Positions 1-8,568 of a stretch of DNA of 64,000 nt are shown here, piece by piece. Below the pieces are notes generated by a model. That model was given only the letters and a program-made list of their open reading frames with translations. It was not told the origin of the DNA and ran no database searches. Where the stretch lies: assembly GCA_040217175.1 (NCBI GenBank), contig JAVJNT010000002.1:682001-746000 (forward strand), read 5' to 3'. The position numbers were made by a program, and so were the translations under genes. This DNA comes from Phycisphaerales bacterium (GTDB lineage Bacteria; Planctomycetota; Phycisphaerae; Phycisphaerales; UBA1924). How positions within the stretch are numbered: the stretch's first letter is position 1; every line of letters begins with the position of its first letter.

Positions 1-3
1 CGC

Positions 4-1242
4 TCATCGCGAGGAGTCCTTCTGATTCTGGTCCTTCTTGTTCTCGTCGTCGTCGTCCATGAGCGAGCCGATGACGCCCAGGTCAACCTCGGGCTCCTCG
101 TCCGTCGGCTCGGCCGAGCGATCTTTCTCGATGAGCTCTTCGACCACGACCTCGTCGACCTCTTCCGTTTCGGGCTCGGGCTCGGGGCCAGCCTCGGGCT
201 CGGGCTCGGCGGGCGGATCCTCGCGCACCAGGTCGCTGATGAGCGCCTCGCCCTCATCGCGCGTTTCACCCTCGGCACGGAGGAACTCGGCCGTCATGCC
301 CCCGCCCTCGGCGCCGGCCGTCTCCAGCCGCTCGGCCTGGGCGTCTTCCACAATCTTGAGGAACAGCTCCTCGAGCTTCTGCCTCGGGTGCGACACCCGC
401 TGCACGGCCTTCGTCCCGCCCGTGCGGCGACGGATGACCTCGTCGATCTCGGCCAGCGTCTGCTCGTCGAGCGTGTCGGCTTCAATCGTCGTCCGCTCGG
501 TCGACAGCAGCAACTGCTCGCGCGTGCCCTCCTTGCGGATGCGCCCGCCGTAGAGCACGACCATGCGATCGACAACGTCCTCGACGTCGGCCAGCAGGTG
601 ACTCGACAGCAGCACCGTCTTGCCACGACGGCCGAGCTCGACGATCAGGTCCTTCACCTGTCGCGTGCCGATGGGGTCGAGGCCGGTGGTCGGTTCGTCG
701 AGGATCAGCAGGTCCGGATCATTGATGAGCGCCTGGGCCAGACCGATGCGTCGCTGCATGCCCTTGGAGTACTCACGTACCTGGCGGTACTGGGCGGCCT
801 TGAGCCCGACCATGTCGAGCAGTTCATCAATGCGCTTTTGCCGCGTGCCGTGATCGAGTCCGAAGAGGCGGCCGTAGTAGTCCAGCGTCTCGCGGGCGTT
901 CAGGAATGGGTAGAGGTAGCTCTCTTCGGGTAGGTAGCCGATGCGCTTCTTGATCTGCACGTCCGTGGGCGACTTGCCGAAGACCGCCACGCGGCCCTTG
1001 GTCGGCTTGAGCAGGCCCAGCAGGATCTTGATGGTGGTGCTCTTGCCCGAGCCGTTCGGGCCCAGCAAGCCGAAGATCTCGTGCGGCCTGATGTCGAACG
1101 TCACGTCGGCCACCGCACGCGCCCGCGGACGCATCCAGAAGTCGCGGAAGGTCTTGGTGAGCCCCTGGACGGCGACGACCGGCCGGGCCGCTGAGTTGGC
1201 CTCGGGCGTCGATGCCGCCTGCGGGGTTGCCATCTGCGTCAT
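4..1242 (-). CDS. ABC transporter ATP-binding protein
   Basis: This is the ATPase subunit of an ABC-2 type exporter; it should power a membrane permease from the cytoplasmic side. The 412-residue protein shows Walker A GPNGSGKST (residues 61-69), a signature YSKGMQ (158-163), Walker B LLILDEP (about 178-184) and the switch His in SSHLL (H215). After the nucleotide-binding domain (about 22-250) comes a long acidic Glu/Asp/Pro-rich tail (about 330-412) that is not typical of the family and may be a disordered regulatory or docking segment. It is the last gene of a leftward operon after three SPFH proteins, 36 bp behind hflK. The likely permease partner is the divergent gene at 6325. The substrate is unknown. 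Confidence 0.93.
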   Translation of the reverse strand: MTQMATPQAASTPEANSAARPVVAVQGLTKTFRDFWMRPRARAVADVTFDIRPHEIFGLLGPNGSGKSTTIKILLGLLKPTKGRVAVFGKSPTDVQIKKRIGYLPEESYLYPFLNARETLDYYGRLFGLDHGTRQKRIDELLDMVGLKAAQYRQVREYSKGMQRRIGLAQALINDPDLLILDEPTTGLDPIGTRQVKDLIVELGRRGKTVLLSSHLLADVEDVVDRMVVLYGGRIRKEGTREQLLLSTERTTIEADTLDEQTLAEIDEVIRRRTGGTKAVQRVSHPRQKLEELFLKIVEDAQAERLETAGAEGGGMTAEFLRAEGETRDEGEALISDLVREDPPAEPEPEAGPEPEPETEEVDEVVVEELIEKDRSAEPTDEEPEVDLGVIGSLMDDDDENKKDQNQKDSSR

Positions 1243-1278
1243 GCGATGCGTGCTCCCTGTTGCGTTCCTACGCGGCGA

Positions 1279-2742
1279 TCAGCCGCCGAACTCGCGCATC
1301 TCGGTGTCGGTGCGGAACTCCCGGTCGCGTTCGCGGCGATCGCGTCGATCCTGGGCGGCACGGTTCAGGCGTTCCTGCTCGATCTCGTTGATGAGCCGCC
1401 GGATCTCCGGATCGGGATTCACCATCAGGTTGATGTCACCCAAGGGCAGCTTGATGACCTCGACGGTGTCGCGCCCGAGCACCGACGCCATCATCCGCGA
1501 CCAGTCGCTCTGCAGAACGAGGTCCGGGTTCTCGCGGAACTGCGGCAGCTTGGCGTTGTAGAGCTCCAGCATGAGCTTGGCCGAGAGCTCGGCCTCGACC
1601 CGCTGCTGCTGCGCGATGTTGAGGATCAGCGAGACCTCGCCGCTCACCGCGAACGACTGGATCTCCCCGTCGATCTCGACCGGCTCTCCCGCCATCAGGC
1701 GATGGATCTTGTCGAGGATGATCTCCTGCTCGGCCTGCTGCTCGAGCTCGACGGCCTGCTCGTACTCGTAGATGAGGTCGAGGATCGGCCGAGCCGCCGC
1801 GCCCGCGACGCGGCTGAGCTCGTTGGACGCGAAGCTGTCGGCCTGGACGCGCTGGGTCTGGCTCTGGCTCTCGGCCGTCTGCACCTCCGTGAACGCCTGC
1901 CACACGCTCAGCGGCGGCGTGCGCGTCCGCATCGTGAGCTGCTCGACCACGATGCCGGCGTCGATCGCCTCGAGCGTCTCCTGCGCGATGCGCTGGGCCC
2001 GGCTGGCCACGCCGCCGGCAGCGCCGGTCTCACGCAGCAGGTCGTCGATCGCCGTCGTCGATACGGCCCGGATCACCCCGCGCTGCACCGCGGTACGAAC
2101 GATCTGCTGCTCATCGTCGGGCGTGATGTTGCTGGCAAACTCGCGCGGGTCCTCGCGGCGGTACACCACCGTCCACTGGGTGTGCACCAGGTTCTGATCG
2201 CTCGTGATCAGCGCACCGTCGCGCTCGGGGTCGAGCGAGCGACGCGGCGAGCGGGCCAGCTCTTCCAGCGAGCGGCCGCGATCGCGCTCATCGACGCGGA
2301 ACCAGAACTCTTCCTCGAGCTGCACCGTCCGCTGGCCGGTCTGCACTCGGATGAGCTGGCCCAGCGGATACGGGAAGTTCCAAGTGATGCCGGGCGGGAC
2401 CGTGTCGGCCGCCGGACGTCCGAAGCGCACCTTGATGCCAGACTCGCCCGCGTTGACCGAGTTGATCCCGCTGAGCACGTAGATCACGACCAGGCCGACG
2501 ATGGCAAGCTGGAGCAGCCGGTACATCGTGCGGAAGGCCGCCGCCAGCGACTCGTTGGCGGCGTGCATGTCGTTGATGGCCTGCTCGCCCGACCCGCCAT
2601 CGGCGCGCAGCCGGACGGAGGCCTCGCGCGTCGGCGCCGAGCTCGTCTCGTCCTCGCGCAGCTCGGGCAGCATCGACTCGAGCGACTCGTCGCCCGCGCG
2701 ATCCTCCCCACCGTTGCCGCCACGGTCGCCTGGCTCACTCAT
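1279..2742 (-). CDS. hflK: HflK-like SPFH/band 7 membrane protein
   Basis: HflK is a single-pass membrane protein that with HflC forms a large cage around the FtsH protease and tunes its proteolysis. Here a hydrophilic N-terminus of about 73 residues precedes one membrane segment (about 75-95), then a periplasmic SPFH domain beginning near SGIKVRFGR and a long coiled-coil rich in Glu, Gln and Arg. The length (487 residues) is somewhat above the E. coli protein. I chose the ATG at 2742, which overlaps the hflC stop by 8 bp and has GGAGGG eight bases upstream; the longer frame starting at 2772 lacks this. Gene order is hflC then hflK, the reverse of E. coli. The C-terminus is charged and could contact partner proteins. 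ftsH is not in the window. Confidence 0.88.
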   Translation of the reverse strand: MSEPGDRGGNGGEDRAGDESLESMLPELREDETSSAPTREASVRLRADGGSGEQAINDMHAANESLAAAFRTMYRLLQLAIVGLVVIYVLSGINSVNAGESGIKVRFGRPAADTVPPGITWNFPYPLGQLIRVQTGQRTVQLEEEFWFRVDERDRGRSLEELARSPRRSLDPERDGALITSDQNLVHTQWTVVYRREDPREFASNITPDDEQQIVRTAVQRGVIRAVSTTAIDDLLRETGAAGGVASRAQRIAQETLEAIDAGIVVEQLTMRTRTPPLSVWQAFTEVQTAESQSQTQRVQADSFASNELSRVAGAAARPILDLIYEYEQAVELEQQAEQEIILDKIHRLMAGEPVEIDGEIQSFAVSGEVSLILNIAQQQRVEAELSAKLMLELYNAKLPQFRENPDLVLQSDWSRMMASVLGRDTVEVIKLPLGDINLMVNPDPEIRRLINEIEQERLNRAAQDRRDRRERDREFRTDTEMREFGG

Positions 2743-3736
2743 CGCCGCGACCCTCCGCCTCTGCCGGCTCACCGGTGAACATGCCCACGCCGGGGACCTG
2801 GCCGGACTCGGTCGACTGGAAGATCGCCGGGTCCAGCAGGTTCAGGCCCGGCGTGTCGGTCGAGAACAAGAGCGTGGCGCGACCGAACATCGAGTCTTCG
2901 AGCAGTTCGACGTTCTTGAGGAAGATCGCCAGGCCGGGCGCCTCGCTCATCTGCGAGAGGTAGCGGGCCGCTTCCAGATCACCACGGGCGCGGATCTGCT
3001 GGGCACGGCCCTTGGCGAACTCCAGGATCTTGGCCGCATCGCTCTCGGCCTTGGAACGGATGGCGTCGGCCTCGCTCTGCCCGGTCTCCTGCAGGCCGGT
3101 CACGATGCGGGCGCGATCCTGGCGCATGCGCTCGAGCGCCGCCTCGGTCGTCGTCTGGGGCAGGCTCGTCCGTGCGATGCCCGCCTGCACGACCTCGATG
3201 CCGAACGAGCGCTCGCCCTGGCCCTCGAGGGTCGACTTCATCTGCGCGAGCACGCGCTGCTCGAGCTCTTCGAGGCGCGAGGCCTCTTCGTTGGGCGTAA
3301 ACAGCTCGGCCATCGAGTACGCACTAAGCTCGGACATCGAACTCCGCAGCGTGTCCTCGACGAGCGTCGCCGCGGCGCGGTAGTGGTCGGCCGCCCGCGG
3401 GCCGGAGTTGCTGAACCGGCTGTAGAAGGTCGCGACCTCGTTGGGCTTGACACGCCAGATGGCGAACGCCCCGACGATGAGCTGGCGGTCGTCACGCGTC
3501 TGGTACGTCTCGATGCGAGCCTGCGACAACCGGTTGGTCGTCTCGTACTTGGTCACGCCCTGGATCGGGTAGAACAGCTTCCACTGCAGGCCCGGCTCGG
3601 TGACCTCCTTCGAGACCTCGCCGAAGTTCGTCACGACGGCCGCCTCGGTGAACCGGACGGTGTAGGTCGTCGCATAGAGCAACAGGACGACCACGAAGGC
3701 AATCGCAACGCCGAATGTCAAGAAGAACTTTGGCAT
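2735..3736 (-). CDS. hflC: HflC-like SPFH/band 7 membrane protein
   Basis: This is the HflC partner of the HflKC complex, a membrane scaffold that modulates FtsH. The 333-residue length matches the usual HflC size (about 334). A membrane anchor lies at the extreme N-terminus (about residues 4-22), followed by the SPFH core (YTVRFTEAAVVTNFGEV onward) and a helical tail containing a conserved-looking QIRARGD segment near residue 245. It sits 66 bp downstream of the seven-helix SPFH gene and overlaps hflK by 8 bp, so the two are probably translationally coupled. The C-terminus is Glu/Gly-rich. Distinguishing HflC from other SPFH proteins rests on the anchor position, length and pairing. Confidence 0.88.
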   Translation of the reverse strand: MPKFFLTFGVAIAFVVVLLLYATTYTVRFTEAAVVTNFGEVSKEVTEPGLQWKLFYPIQGVTKYETTNRLSQARIETYQTRDDRQLIVGAFAIWRVKPNEVATFYSRFSNSGPRAADHYRAAATLVEDTLRSSMSELSAYSMAELFTPNEEASRLEELEQRVLAQMKSTLEGQGERSFGIEVVQAGIARTSLPQTTTEAALERMRQDRARIVTGLQETGQSEADAIRSKAESDAAKILEFAKGRAQQIRARGDLEAARYLSQMSEAPGLAIFLKNVELLEDSMFGRATLLFSTDTPGLNLLDPAIFQSTESGQVPGVGMFTGEPAEAEGRGDE

Positions 3737-3802
3737 GCCAGAACTAGCTCCCGCTGCGATGGACGCTCGAGCGCGTCCGATCCGTACGCCATCACGAGCG
3801 AC

Positions 3803-5911
3803 TCAGCCGCCCGTCGAAAAATCATCCTGCAGGATCGCGCCGCCCTGCCGATCGTGAGAAAGATCCACGTCGATCGAGACGTTGCGACCGCCCGGCACGA
3901 TCATGATGCGCTTGCCGTCCAGCGCTCCAAAGAACCGCTCCAGGTAGAGCTGGGCCCGGAAGTACTCCCGGTTGGCCCGGTCGGCCACCGACTGGCCCAT
4001 GGCCAGCTGTGCCTCGCCCCACTGGCCCATGTGCCGCTCCCACCGCTGCGCCTGCGCCTCGGCGATCAGCGACGCGGCCTGCCCGCCGGCCTCGGCCAGC
4101 AGGCGATCGATCTTGAGTTCCTGCTCGACGATCTCGGCCTCGAGCGCCTCGTCGACCTCGGTGCCACGACGCGACTGCAGCCGATCGAGCGCCTCGATCT
4201 CGGCCACGATCTCGTCGGCAAGCTCGACCGAGCCCACCGCCTGCGTCAGCGAGCGGATGGCCTCCGCCTGCGCCGCGTTGAGCTGCGCCTGGTACTTCTG
4301 CTCTTGCTCGACCACCTGGCCGAACTGCAGGGCCACCGACGCCGGCGGCGCGACGCCCGACACGCCCACCGAGAGGATGCGCACGACTGGTTCGCCGTTC
4401 TGCTTCGGATTCGCGTCGATGAACTCCTGCTCGAGGCGATCGCGGATCTCGGCGGCCATCTCGGCGCGCCGCGGGCCGAGCAATTCGTCCACGCGCGTCC
4501 GCAGGAGGTACTGCATCACCACCTTCTGCGTCAGGCGGTACAGCATGTCCAGGTGGTTGCCATCCTGCGTGAAGAGCTCCCACGCCTCGACGTCGTCGAC
4601 CGTGTACCGCACGGGCACCTCGACGCGAAGCAGGCTGAGATCCTGGCCCAGCTCGACCTGCGAGCCCGCCGCGAGCTCGCCCCGCGATGGCTGCACGAGC
4701 ATGTTCGACTCGTTCTCGGCCATCAGGTTCGTCCAGAGGAACGCCTCGGTCTCGACCGTTCGCGGCGCGCTGGCGCCGTCGATCGTGCGCACGGTGCTCG
4801 TCGAGAAACCGGCAAGCCGCTCCACGCGTTCCTCGTCGAACTCGTACACCCCGGGGATCTCGATGCGATCGATCGGCCACGGCAGCTTCCCATGGAGTCC
4901 CGGCTGGACGTTCGCATCGACGATGCGGCCGAAGCGCGTATGGATGCCCGTCTGGTCGGGACGCACCACGACCACGCTCGACATGCCCCACAGCACGACC
5001 GCGGCCGCCAGAATCAGCATCCAGGCCCGACGCGTCAGCAGCCGGTACATCCAGCTCCGTGAGACCTCGTAGCCGAACTGGTAATCGATGGCTCCGCTGA
5101 CCGACTCGGCCACGACCTCGGGCGAGGCCACCGGCCCCAGCAGGCGAGACGCGAACGGCGGGCGGAAGCCCTCGTCGGGCTTCCGCGGGCGGTACAGCTC
5201 CAGCAGGAAGTTCAGGATCGACTCGGCCCCGAACACCACGAGCAAGATCGGCGACACGTAGAGCATCGCCCGGATCACGTCGTTGCTGCCCAGCTGGTCG
5301 ACCACGTGCCCCGCGCCCACGAGCAGGCCGAATAGGCCCGTGCCCGCCGCGATGGTCGCGCCGCCCTGCAGGGCCTGCCACGCCGGACGCTTGGCCATGC
5401 CCGCCGTGTACCGGCTGAACATGAACCCGAGCACCGCGATCGCCAGGCCCAGGGTCAGGCCCACCAGCTCGTGCGGCGGCGCCACGAATTCGTCGGGATT
5501 TGCCAGAGCCCGCCCGGGACCGATCCGCAGGACGCCCGCGAGGATCAAGGCCGCGCCGAACACCAGCCCCACCGCCGGAACGGCCACCGTGCGGATGAGC
5601 TTCAGCCGGCGACCGGCCACGCGAAGTCCGCCCTCGGCCTCGTCGAACACGGAACTGGTGGCCGCGTCGGTCGCGGCGAAGGCCTCGGCCTCCATCGCCT
5701 CGATGCGCTCGCGCCGGTGCTGGTCGTAGAGGATGAGCAGGACGATCCAAGGCACGATGCCTACGAGCGCGAAGATCGAGCCGGTGATCGCCGTCGGCTC
5801 GCGGCCCACGATGCCGTAGACCAGGAGCCCCACGCCGAACACGCTCTGGAAGATCAGGCCCAGGATGCAGTGGCTGGCGGCACGCTTGTAGGTATTGAAA
5901 TCACCCGACAT
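3803..5911 (-). CDS. Seven-helix membrane protein fused to an HflK-like SPFH domain
   Basis: This 702-residue protein starts with a multi-pass membrane region and ends in a band 7/SPFH domain. Predicted membrane segments fall near residues 14-36, 42-62, 109-127, 150-167, 185-203, 214-238 and 297-316. The SPFH part begins right after the last one (VVVRPDQTGIHTRFGR) and continues into an Ala/Glu/Gln-rich helical region and a short tail ending near a Ser-Thr-Gly-Gly. Ordinary HflK has one helix, so the six extra helices are unusual. The ATG at 5911 is chosen because GGGAG lies about nine bases upstream and the longer frame has a non-membrane leader. It is the first gene of the hflC-hflK-ATPase operon. 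Its role is inferred only from company: a membrane scaffold or quality-control component. Confidence 0.82.
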   Translation of the reverse strand: MSGDFNTYKRAASHCILGLIFQSVFGVGLLVYGIVGREPTAITGSIFALVGIVPWIVLLILYDQHRRERIEAMEAEAFAATDAATSSVFDEAEGGLRVAGRRLKLIRTVAVPAVGLVFGAALILAGVLRIGPGRALANPDEFVAPPHELVGLTLGLAIAVLGFMFSRYTAGMAKRPAWQALQGGATIAAGTGLFGLLVGAGHVVDQLGSNDVIRAMLYVSPILLVVFGAESILNFLLELYRPRKPDEGFRPPFASRLLGPVASPEVVAESVSGAIDYQFGYEVSRSWMYRLLTRRAWMLILAAAVVLWGMSSVVVVRPDQTGIHTRFGRIVDANVQPGLHGKLPWPIDRIEIPGVYEFDEERVERLAGFSTSTVRTIDGASAPRTVETEAFLWTNLMAENESNMLVQPSRGELAAGSQVELGQDLSLLRVEVPVRYTVDDVEAWELFTQDGNHLDMLYRLTQKVVMQYLLRTRVDELLGPRRAEMAAEIRDRLEQEFIDANPKQNGEPVVRILSVGVSGVAPPASVALQFGQVVEQEQKYQAQLNAAQAEAIRSLTQAVGSVELADEIVAEIEALDRLQSRRGTEVDEALEAEIVEQELKIDRLLAEAGGQAASLIAEAQAQRWERHMGQWGEAQLAMGQSVADRANREYFRAQLYLERFFGALDGKRIMIVPGGRNVSIDVDLSHDRQGGAILQDDFSTGG

Positions 5912-6324
5912 GCACTCTGGCTCCCGGATAGAGGCTCCCGGAACGAACACTCCCGGCAACGAGGCGGCCCGAACGGACTCGCCCGCGATCGCTCACGCGA
6001 GCGGGCCGGCGTCGCGGGGCATGCTCCAGCCGCCCACGGAAGCCATCGACCGCCCATTCTCACGCCCCGGGGCGTCGCTTTCAACACGCCCGGGACGAGA
6101 TTCGCTCGCCCTCGCTCGCCCCTCCCGAGGCACGCCCGCAACTGGAAACTCCCTACGGAGGCCGCGGACGCAATCGGCAGCTACGAGCCGCCGCGCCCCG
6201 GGTTCGCCCCGGACGCGGAAGAATTTCCTTCGGCCACCGACCCAGAGGCCCGCCCGCGGCGAATCATTGCATCCCTCGATCGCCCGGCGACCCATTCGCG
6301 CGGCCGTGCACATCCGGGAGGCCC
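5912..6324. other. Divergent intergenic region between the SPFH operon and the ABC permease
   Basis: This 413-bp stretch separates two divergent transcription units and should hold both promoters. I see no convincing coding frame. It contains a perfect 14-bp palindrome (6062-6075, listed separately) and a repeated TCGCTCGCCC motif near 6110-6122. No clear -35/-10 pair could be assigned. Confidence 0.6.
6062..6075. promoter_or_regulatory. Perfect 14-bp palindrome in divergent promoter region
   Basis: The sequence ACGCCCCGGGGCGT reads identically on both strands. It lies 150 bp upstream of the SPFH operon start and about 250 bp upstream of the ABC permease. It could be an operator for a dimeric regulator, but in GC-rich DNA short palindromes also occur by chance. 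Confidence 0.3.
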
Positions 6325-7680
6325 ATGCCAAGCCAGATCTTCACCATCGCCCGCAATACCTTCGTCGAGAGCGTGCGCCAGCCCATCCTCCTGCTGCTGG
6401 TGCTCATCAGCGGCTTGGCCCAGGTCTTCAACACGTGGTCGGCCAACTTCAGCATGGGCCGGAGCAGCTCCGCCGAGGTCTACGGCGACAATAAGCTCCT
6501 GCTAGACGTCGGTTTAGCGACGATCTTTGGTGCGGGCGTGCTCATGGCTGCCTTCCTCGCGACCGCCGTCATCTCCAGCGAGATCGATCGCAAGACCATG
6601 CTCACCGTCGTCAGCAAGCCCATCTCCCGGGCCTGGGTCGTCGTGGGCAAGTACCTCGGCGTGGGCGCCGCCATCACGTGCGCCGTCGTGATCATGCTCA
6701 CCTTCCTGTTGCTGGCCATCCGCCACGGCGTCATGTCTACCGCCGCCGACACCCTCGACATGCCCGTCATCCTCTTCGGACTCGGCGCCGTCATCGGGTC
6801 CCTGCTCCTGGCCGCCGCGGGCAACTTCATGTATGGCTGGTCCTTCAACCAGACGGCGTCCATCGCCATGCTGCCGCTGGTGCTGCTGGCCTACTTGGGC
6901 GTGCTGCTGATCTCCGCCAAGTGGGAGTTCCAGCCCATCACCACCGACTTCCCGGTCAAGATCATCATCGCCTGCTCGGCCATGGTGCTGGCCATCCTGG
7001 TCCTCACCGCCGTGGCAACCGCCGCGAGCACGCGCCTGGGCCAGGTCATGACCATCGTGGTGTGCGCGGGCGTCTTCGTGGGCGGCCTGCTCTCGAACTA
7101 CTTCCTGGGACGCCAGGCCTTCAGCAACGAGATCGTCGGCGTCGTCGACTTCGCCCAGCCGCCCGAGGTGGGAGAAAACGACCCATCCGCCCGCGGCGCG
7201 TTCATAGAAGTCACGCTCAAGGAGCCCCCGCGCGTAGAGATCAGCCAGGGCGATCCGTTCTACTACGGGCCCAATCCCAACGGTGTCGCATTGGTGACGG
7301 GCAACTTCACGCCATTCGGCGGCGATCCGACCGATACGCCCAGCCTGTTCGAGGCAAGCACGCCCAGCGGGCTGGTCATCCAGAGCGCTAACGGCAAGGA
7401 ACTGCTCGTCCAGAACATCGGCGGCGTGCCCATCGAACTCTACCGCGAGCCGCTGCGCGACGACTTCGTGTTCGTCACGCCAACGACGGTGGAACCCGTC
7501 GCCGCGACGCTCTGGGCCATCGTGCCGAACATGCACTACTACTGGCTGCTGGACGCCGTCACCCAGAATCGCGAGGTGCCGGCCTCGCACCTGTTCAAGA
7601 TCGCTGCGTACGCCATCCTCCAGATCGCGGCATTCCTGGCCCTTGCCGTCGCGCTCTTCCAGAGGAGGGATGTAGGGTAA
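6325..7680 (+). CDS. ABC-2 type transporter permease
   Basis: This is a 451-residue integral membrane protein of the ABC-2 permease type. About six membrane segments occupy residues 1-270: after an amphipathic N-terminus typical of the family (IFTIARNTFVESVRQP), there are hydrophobic stretches near 17-33, 62-84, 110-132, 145-165, 175-195 and 210-255. A long extracytoplasmic region of about 150 residues follows, then a last helix near 424-445 ending QRRDVG. GGGAGG lies immediately upstream of the ATG. The divergent ATPase at 4-1242 is its probable partner. Splitting ATPase and permease into divergent units, with three SPFH proteins in the ATPase unit, is unusual. Confidence 0.85.
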   Translation: MPSQIFTIARNTFVESVRQPILLLLVLISGLAQVFNTWSANFSMGRSSSAEVYGDNKLLLDVGLATIFGAGVLMAAFLATAVISSEIDRKTMLTVVSKPISRAWVVVGKYLGVGAAITCAVVIMLTFLLLAIRHGVMSTAADTLDMPVILFGLGAVIGSLLLAAAGNFMYGWSFNQTASIAMLPLVLLAYLGVLLISAKWEFQPITTDFPVKIIIACSAMVLAILVLTAVATAASTRLGQVMTIVVCAGVFVGGLLSNYFLGRQAFSNEIVGVVDFAQPPEVGENDPSARGAFIEVTLKEPPRVEISQGDPFYYGPNPNGVALVTGNFTPFGGDPTDTPSLFEASTPSGLVIQSANGKELLVQNIGGVPIELYREPLRDDFVFVTPTTVEPVAATLWAIVPNMHYYWLLDAVTQNREVPASHLFKIAAYAILQIAAFLALAVALFQRRDVG

Positions 7681-7726
7681 ACCCCCTAAACCGCTTCCTT
7701 CATTTTGCGTATCATCATCCTGTCAG

Positions 7727-7753
7727 CGCCCGACTAAAGTAAAGTGTCGGGCG
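7727..7753. other. Inverted repeat between permease and small membrane protein gene
   Basis: Two 8-bp arms, CGCCCGAC (7727-7734) and GTCGGGCG (7746-7753), enclose the 11-nt loop TAAAGTAAAGT. It lies 47 bp after the permease stop. There is no following T-run, so it is either a weak terminator or a regulatory dyad upstream of the gene at 7829. Confidence 0.4.
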
Positions 7754-7828
7754 GCGGTCGTGGCCGCCACGCTCAAATCTCCCCCCGGCCCCATCGCGAG
7801 CCGGCAGCGAACGAATCGGAGGCCCAAC

Positions 7829-8137
7829 ATGTCATCCCTGCTCGACGGCATCGAAGTCAGCGACTCCGGCGGCTCTTCCAAGTCTGGCGGCGGGCCGAAC
7901 CCCAAGGTCATCAAGATCGCCATCGCCGCCGTGCTGTTCCTGCTCGCCGGCGTGGTCATCGCCATGCAGTTCAACATCATCCCGGCGCCGTGGGGCGGCG
8001 AGACCGTCACCAACAGCTCGGGCGACGTCGTCGAGTACCAGCCGCCGGCGAAGGAAGAAGTCGAACGCATCCAGGAACAGCTCAAGCAGGAAGAGGCCGA
8101 GTTCATCCGTCGCGGCGGAACCGTCGGCGGCTCCTGA
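7829..8137 (+). CDS. Small single-pass membrane protein, copy A of a tandem pair
   Basis: I do not recognise a named family. The 102-residue protein begins MSSLLDGIEV, has a Gly/Ser-rich stretch, one hydrophobic segment (about residues 29-50), then a short extracytoplasmic or cytoplasmic region with a charged Lys/Glu helix ending in RRGGTVGGS. The ATG at 7829 is preceded by GGAGG at a good distance. The gene at 8248 encodes a paralogue sharing the SLLDGI start, the single helix with LLLAGV and the final charged helix plus Gly-Gly, so this is an old tandem duplication. The stop codon lies inside the first unit of a 16-bp tandem repeat. Confidence 0.75.
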   Translation: MSSLLDGIEVSDSGGSSKSGGGPNPKVIKIAIAAVLFLLAGVVIAMQFNIIPAPWGGETVTNSSGDVVEYQPPAKEEVERIQEQLKQEEAEFIRRGGTVGGS

Positions 8138-8196
8138 TCCGACCGATTCCTGATCCGGCCGTTTCCTGATTCGGCCGTTTCCTGATCCGGCCAAGG
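8133..8196. repeat. Four 16-bp tandem repeats between paralogous genes
   Basis: Four imperfect units of about CCTGATCCGGCCGTTT run head to tail at 8133-8148, 8149-8164, 8165-8180 and 8181-8196. The first unit contains the TGA stop of the upstream gene and every unit carries a TGA in the same place. The 64 bp equals exactly four units, with one to five differences from the consensus per copy. Confidence 0.85.
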
Positions 8197-8247
8197 CTTA
8201 ACGGACAAGCAGGCGGTGCGCTACCCGGCGTACCGAGGAGGTGACGC

Positions 8248-8544
8248 ATGGCTTCGCTGCTCGATGGCATCGACTTTGATTCCAACCGCAAGACGCCAAG
8301 GCCAAAGGGTCTCGATCCGCGGGTGCTGAAGGTTTCTGCGGCGGCAAGCATGCTCCTGCTTGCGGGCGTCTTCTTCGCCATGCAAGCCGGCGTGCTGCCC
8401 TGGCCTTTCGCATCGGGACAGAACGCGAAGGTCGCCCAGCGCGAGGCCCCGTTGACCCAAGAAGAAGTCAACGAGATCAACCAGCGGCTTCAGCAGGACA
8501 TCGAAGAATTCATCAAGGACGGCGGCCAGGTCGGGCTGTCGTAG
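8248..8544 (+). CDS. Small single-pass membrane protein, copy B of a tandem pair
   Basis: This 98-residue protein is a paralogue of the one at 7829. It begins MASLLDGIDFD, has a Lys/Arg/Pro-rich stretch, one membrane segment (about residues 30-50, containing MLLLAGVFFAMQAG), and ends with a charged helix, EEFIKDGGQVG. GGAGG lies eight bases before the ATG at 8248. Lysines and arginines before the helix suggest an inside N-terminus. The function is unknown; the shared SLLDGI motif is a candidate peptide signature for this family. Confidence 0.75.
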   Translation: MASLLDGIDFDSNRKTPRPKGLDPRVLKVSAAASMLLLAGVFFAMQAGVLPWPFASGQNAKVAQREAPLTQEEVNEINQRLQQDIEEFIKDGGQVGLS

Positions 8545-8568
8545 GCCGCAAGATCGCTACCAGGTCGA

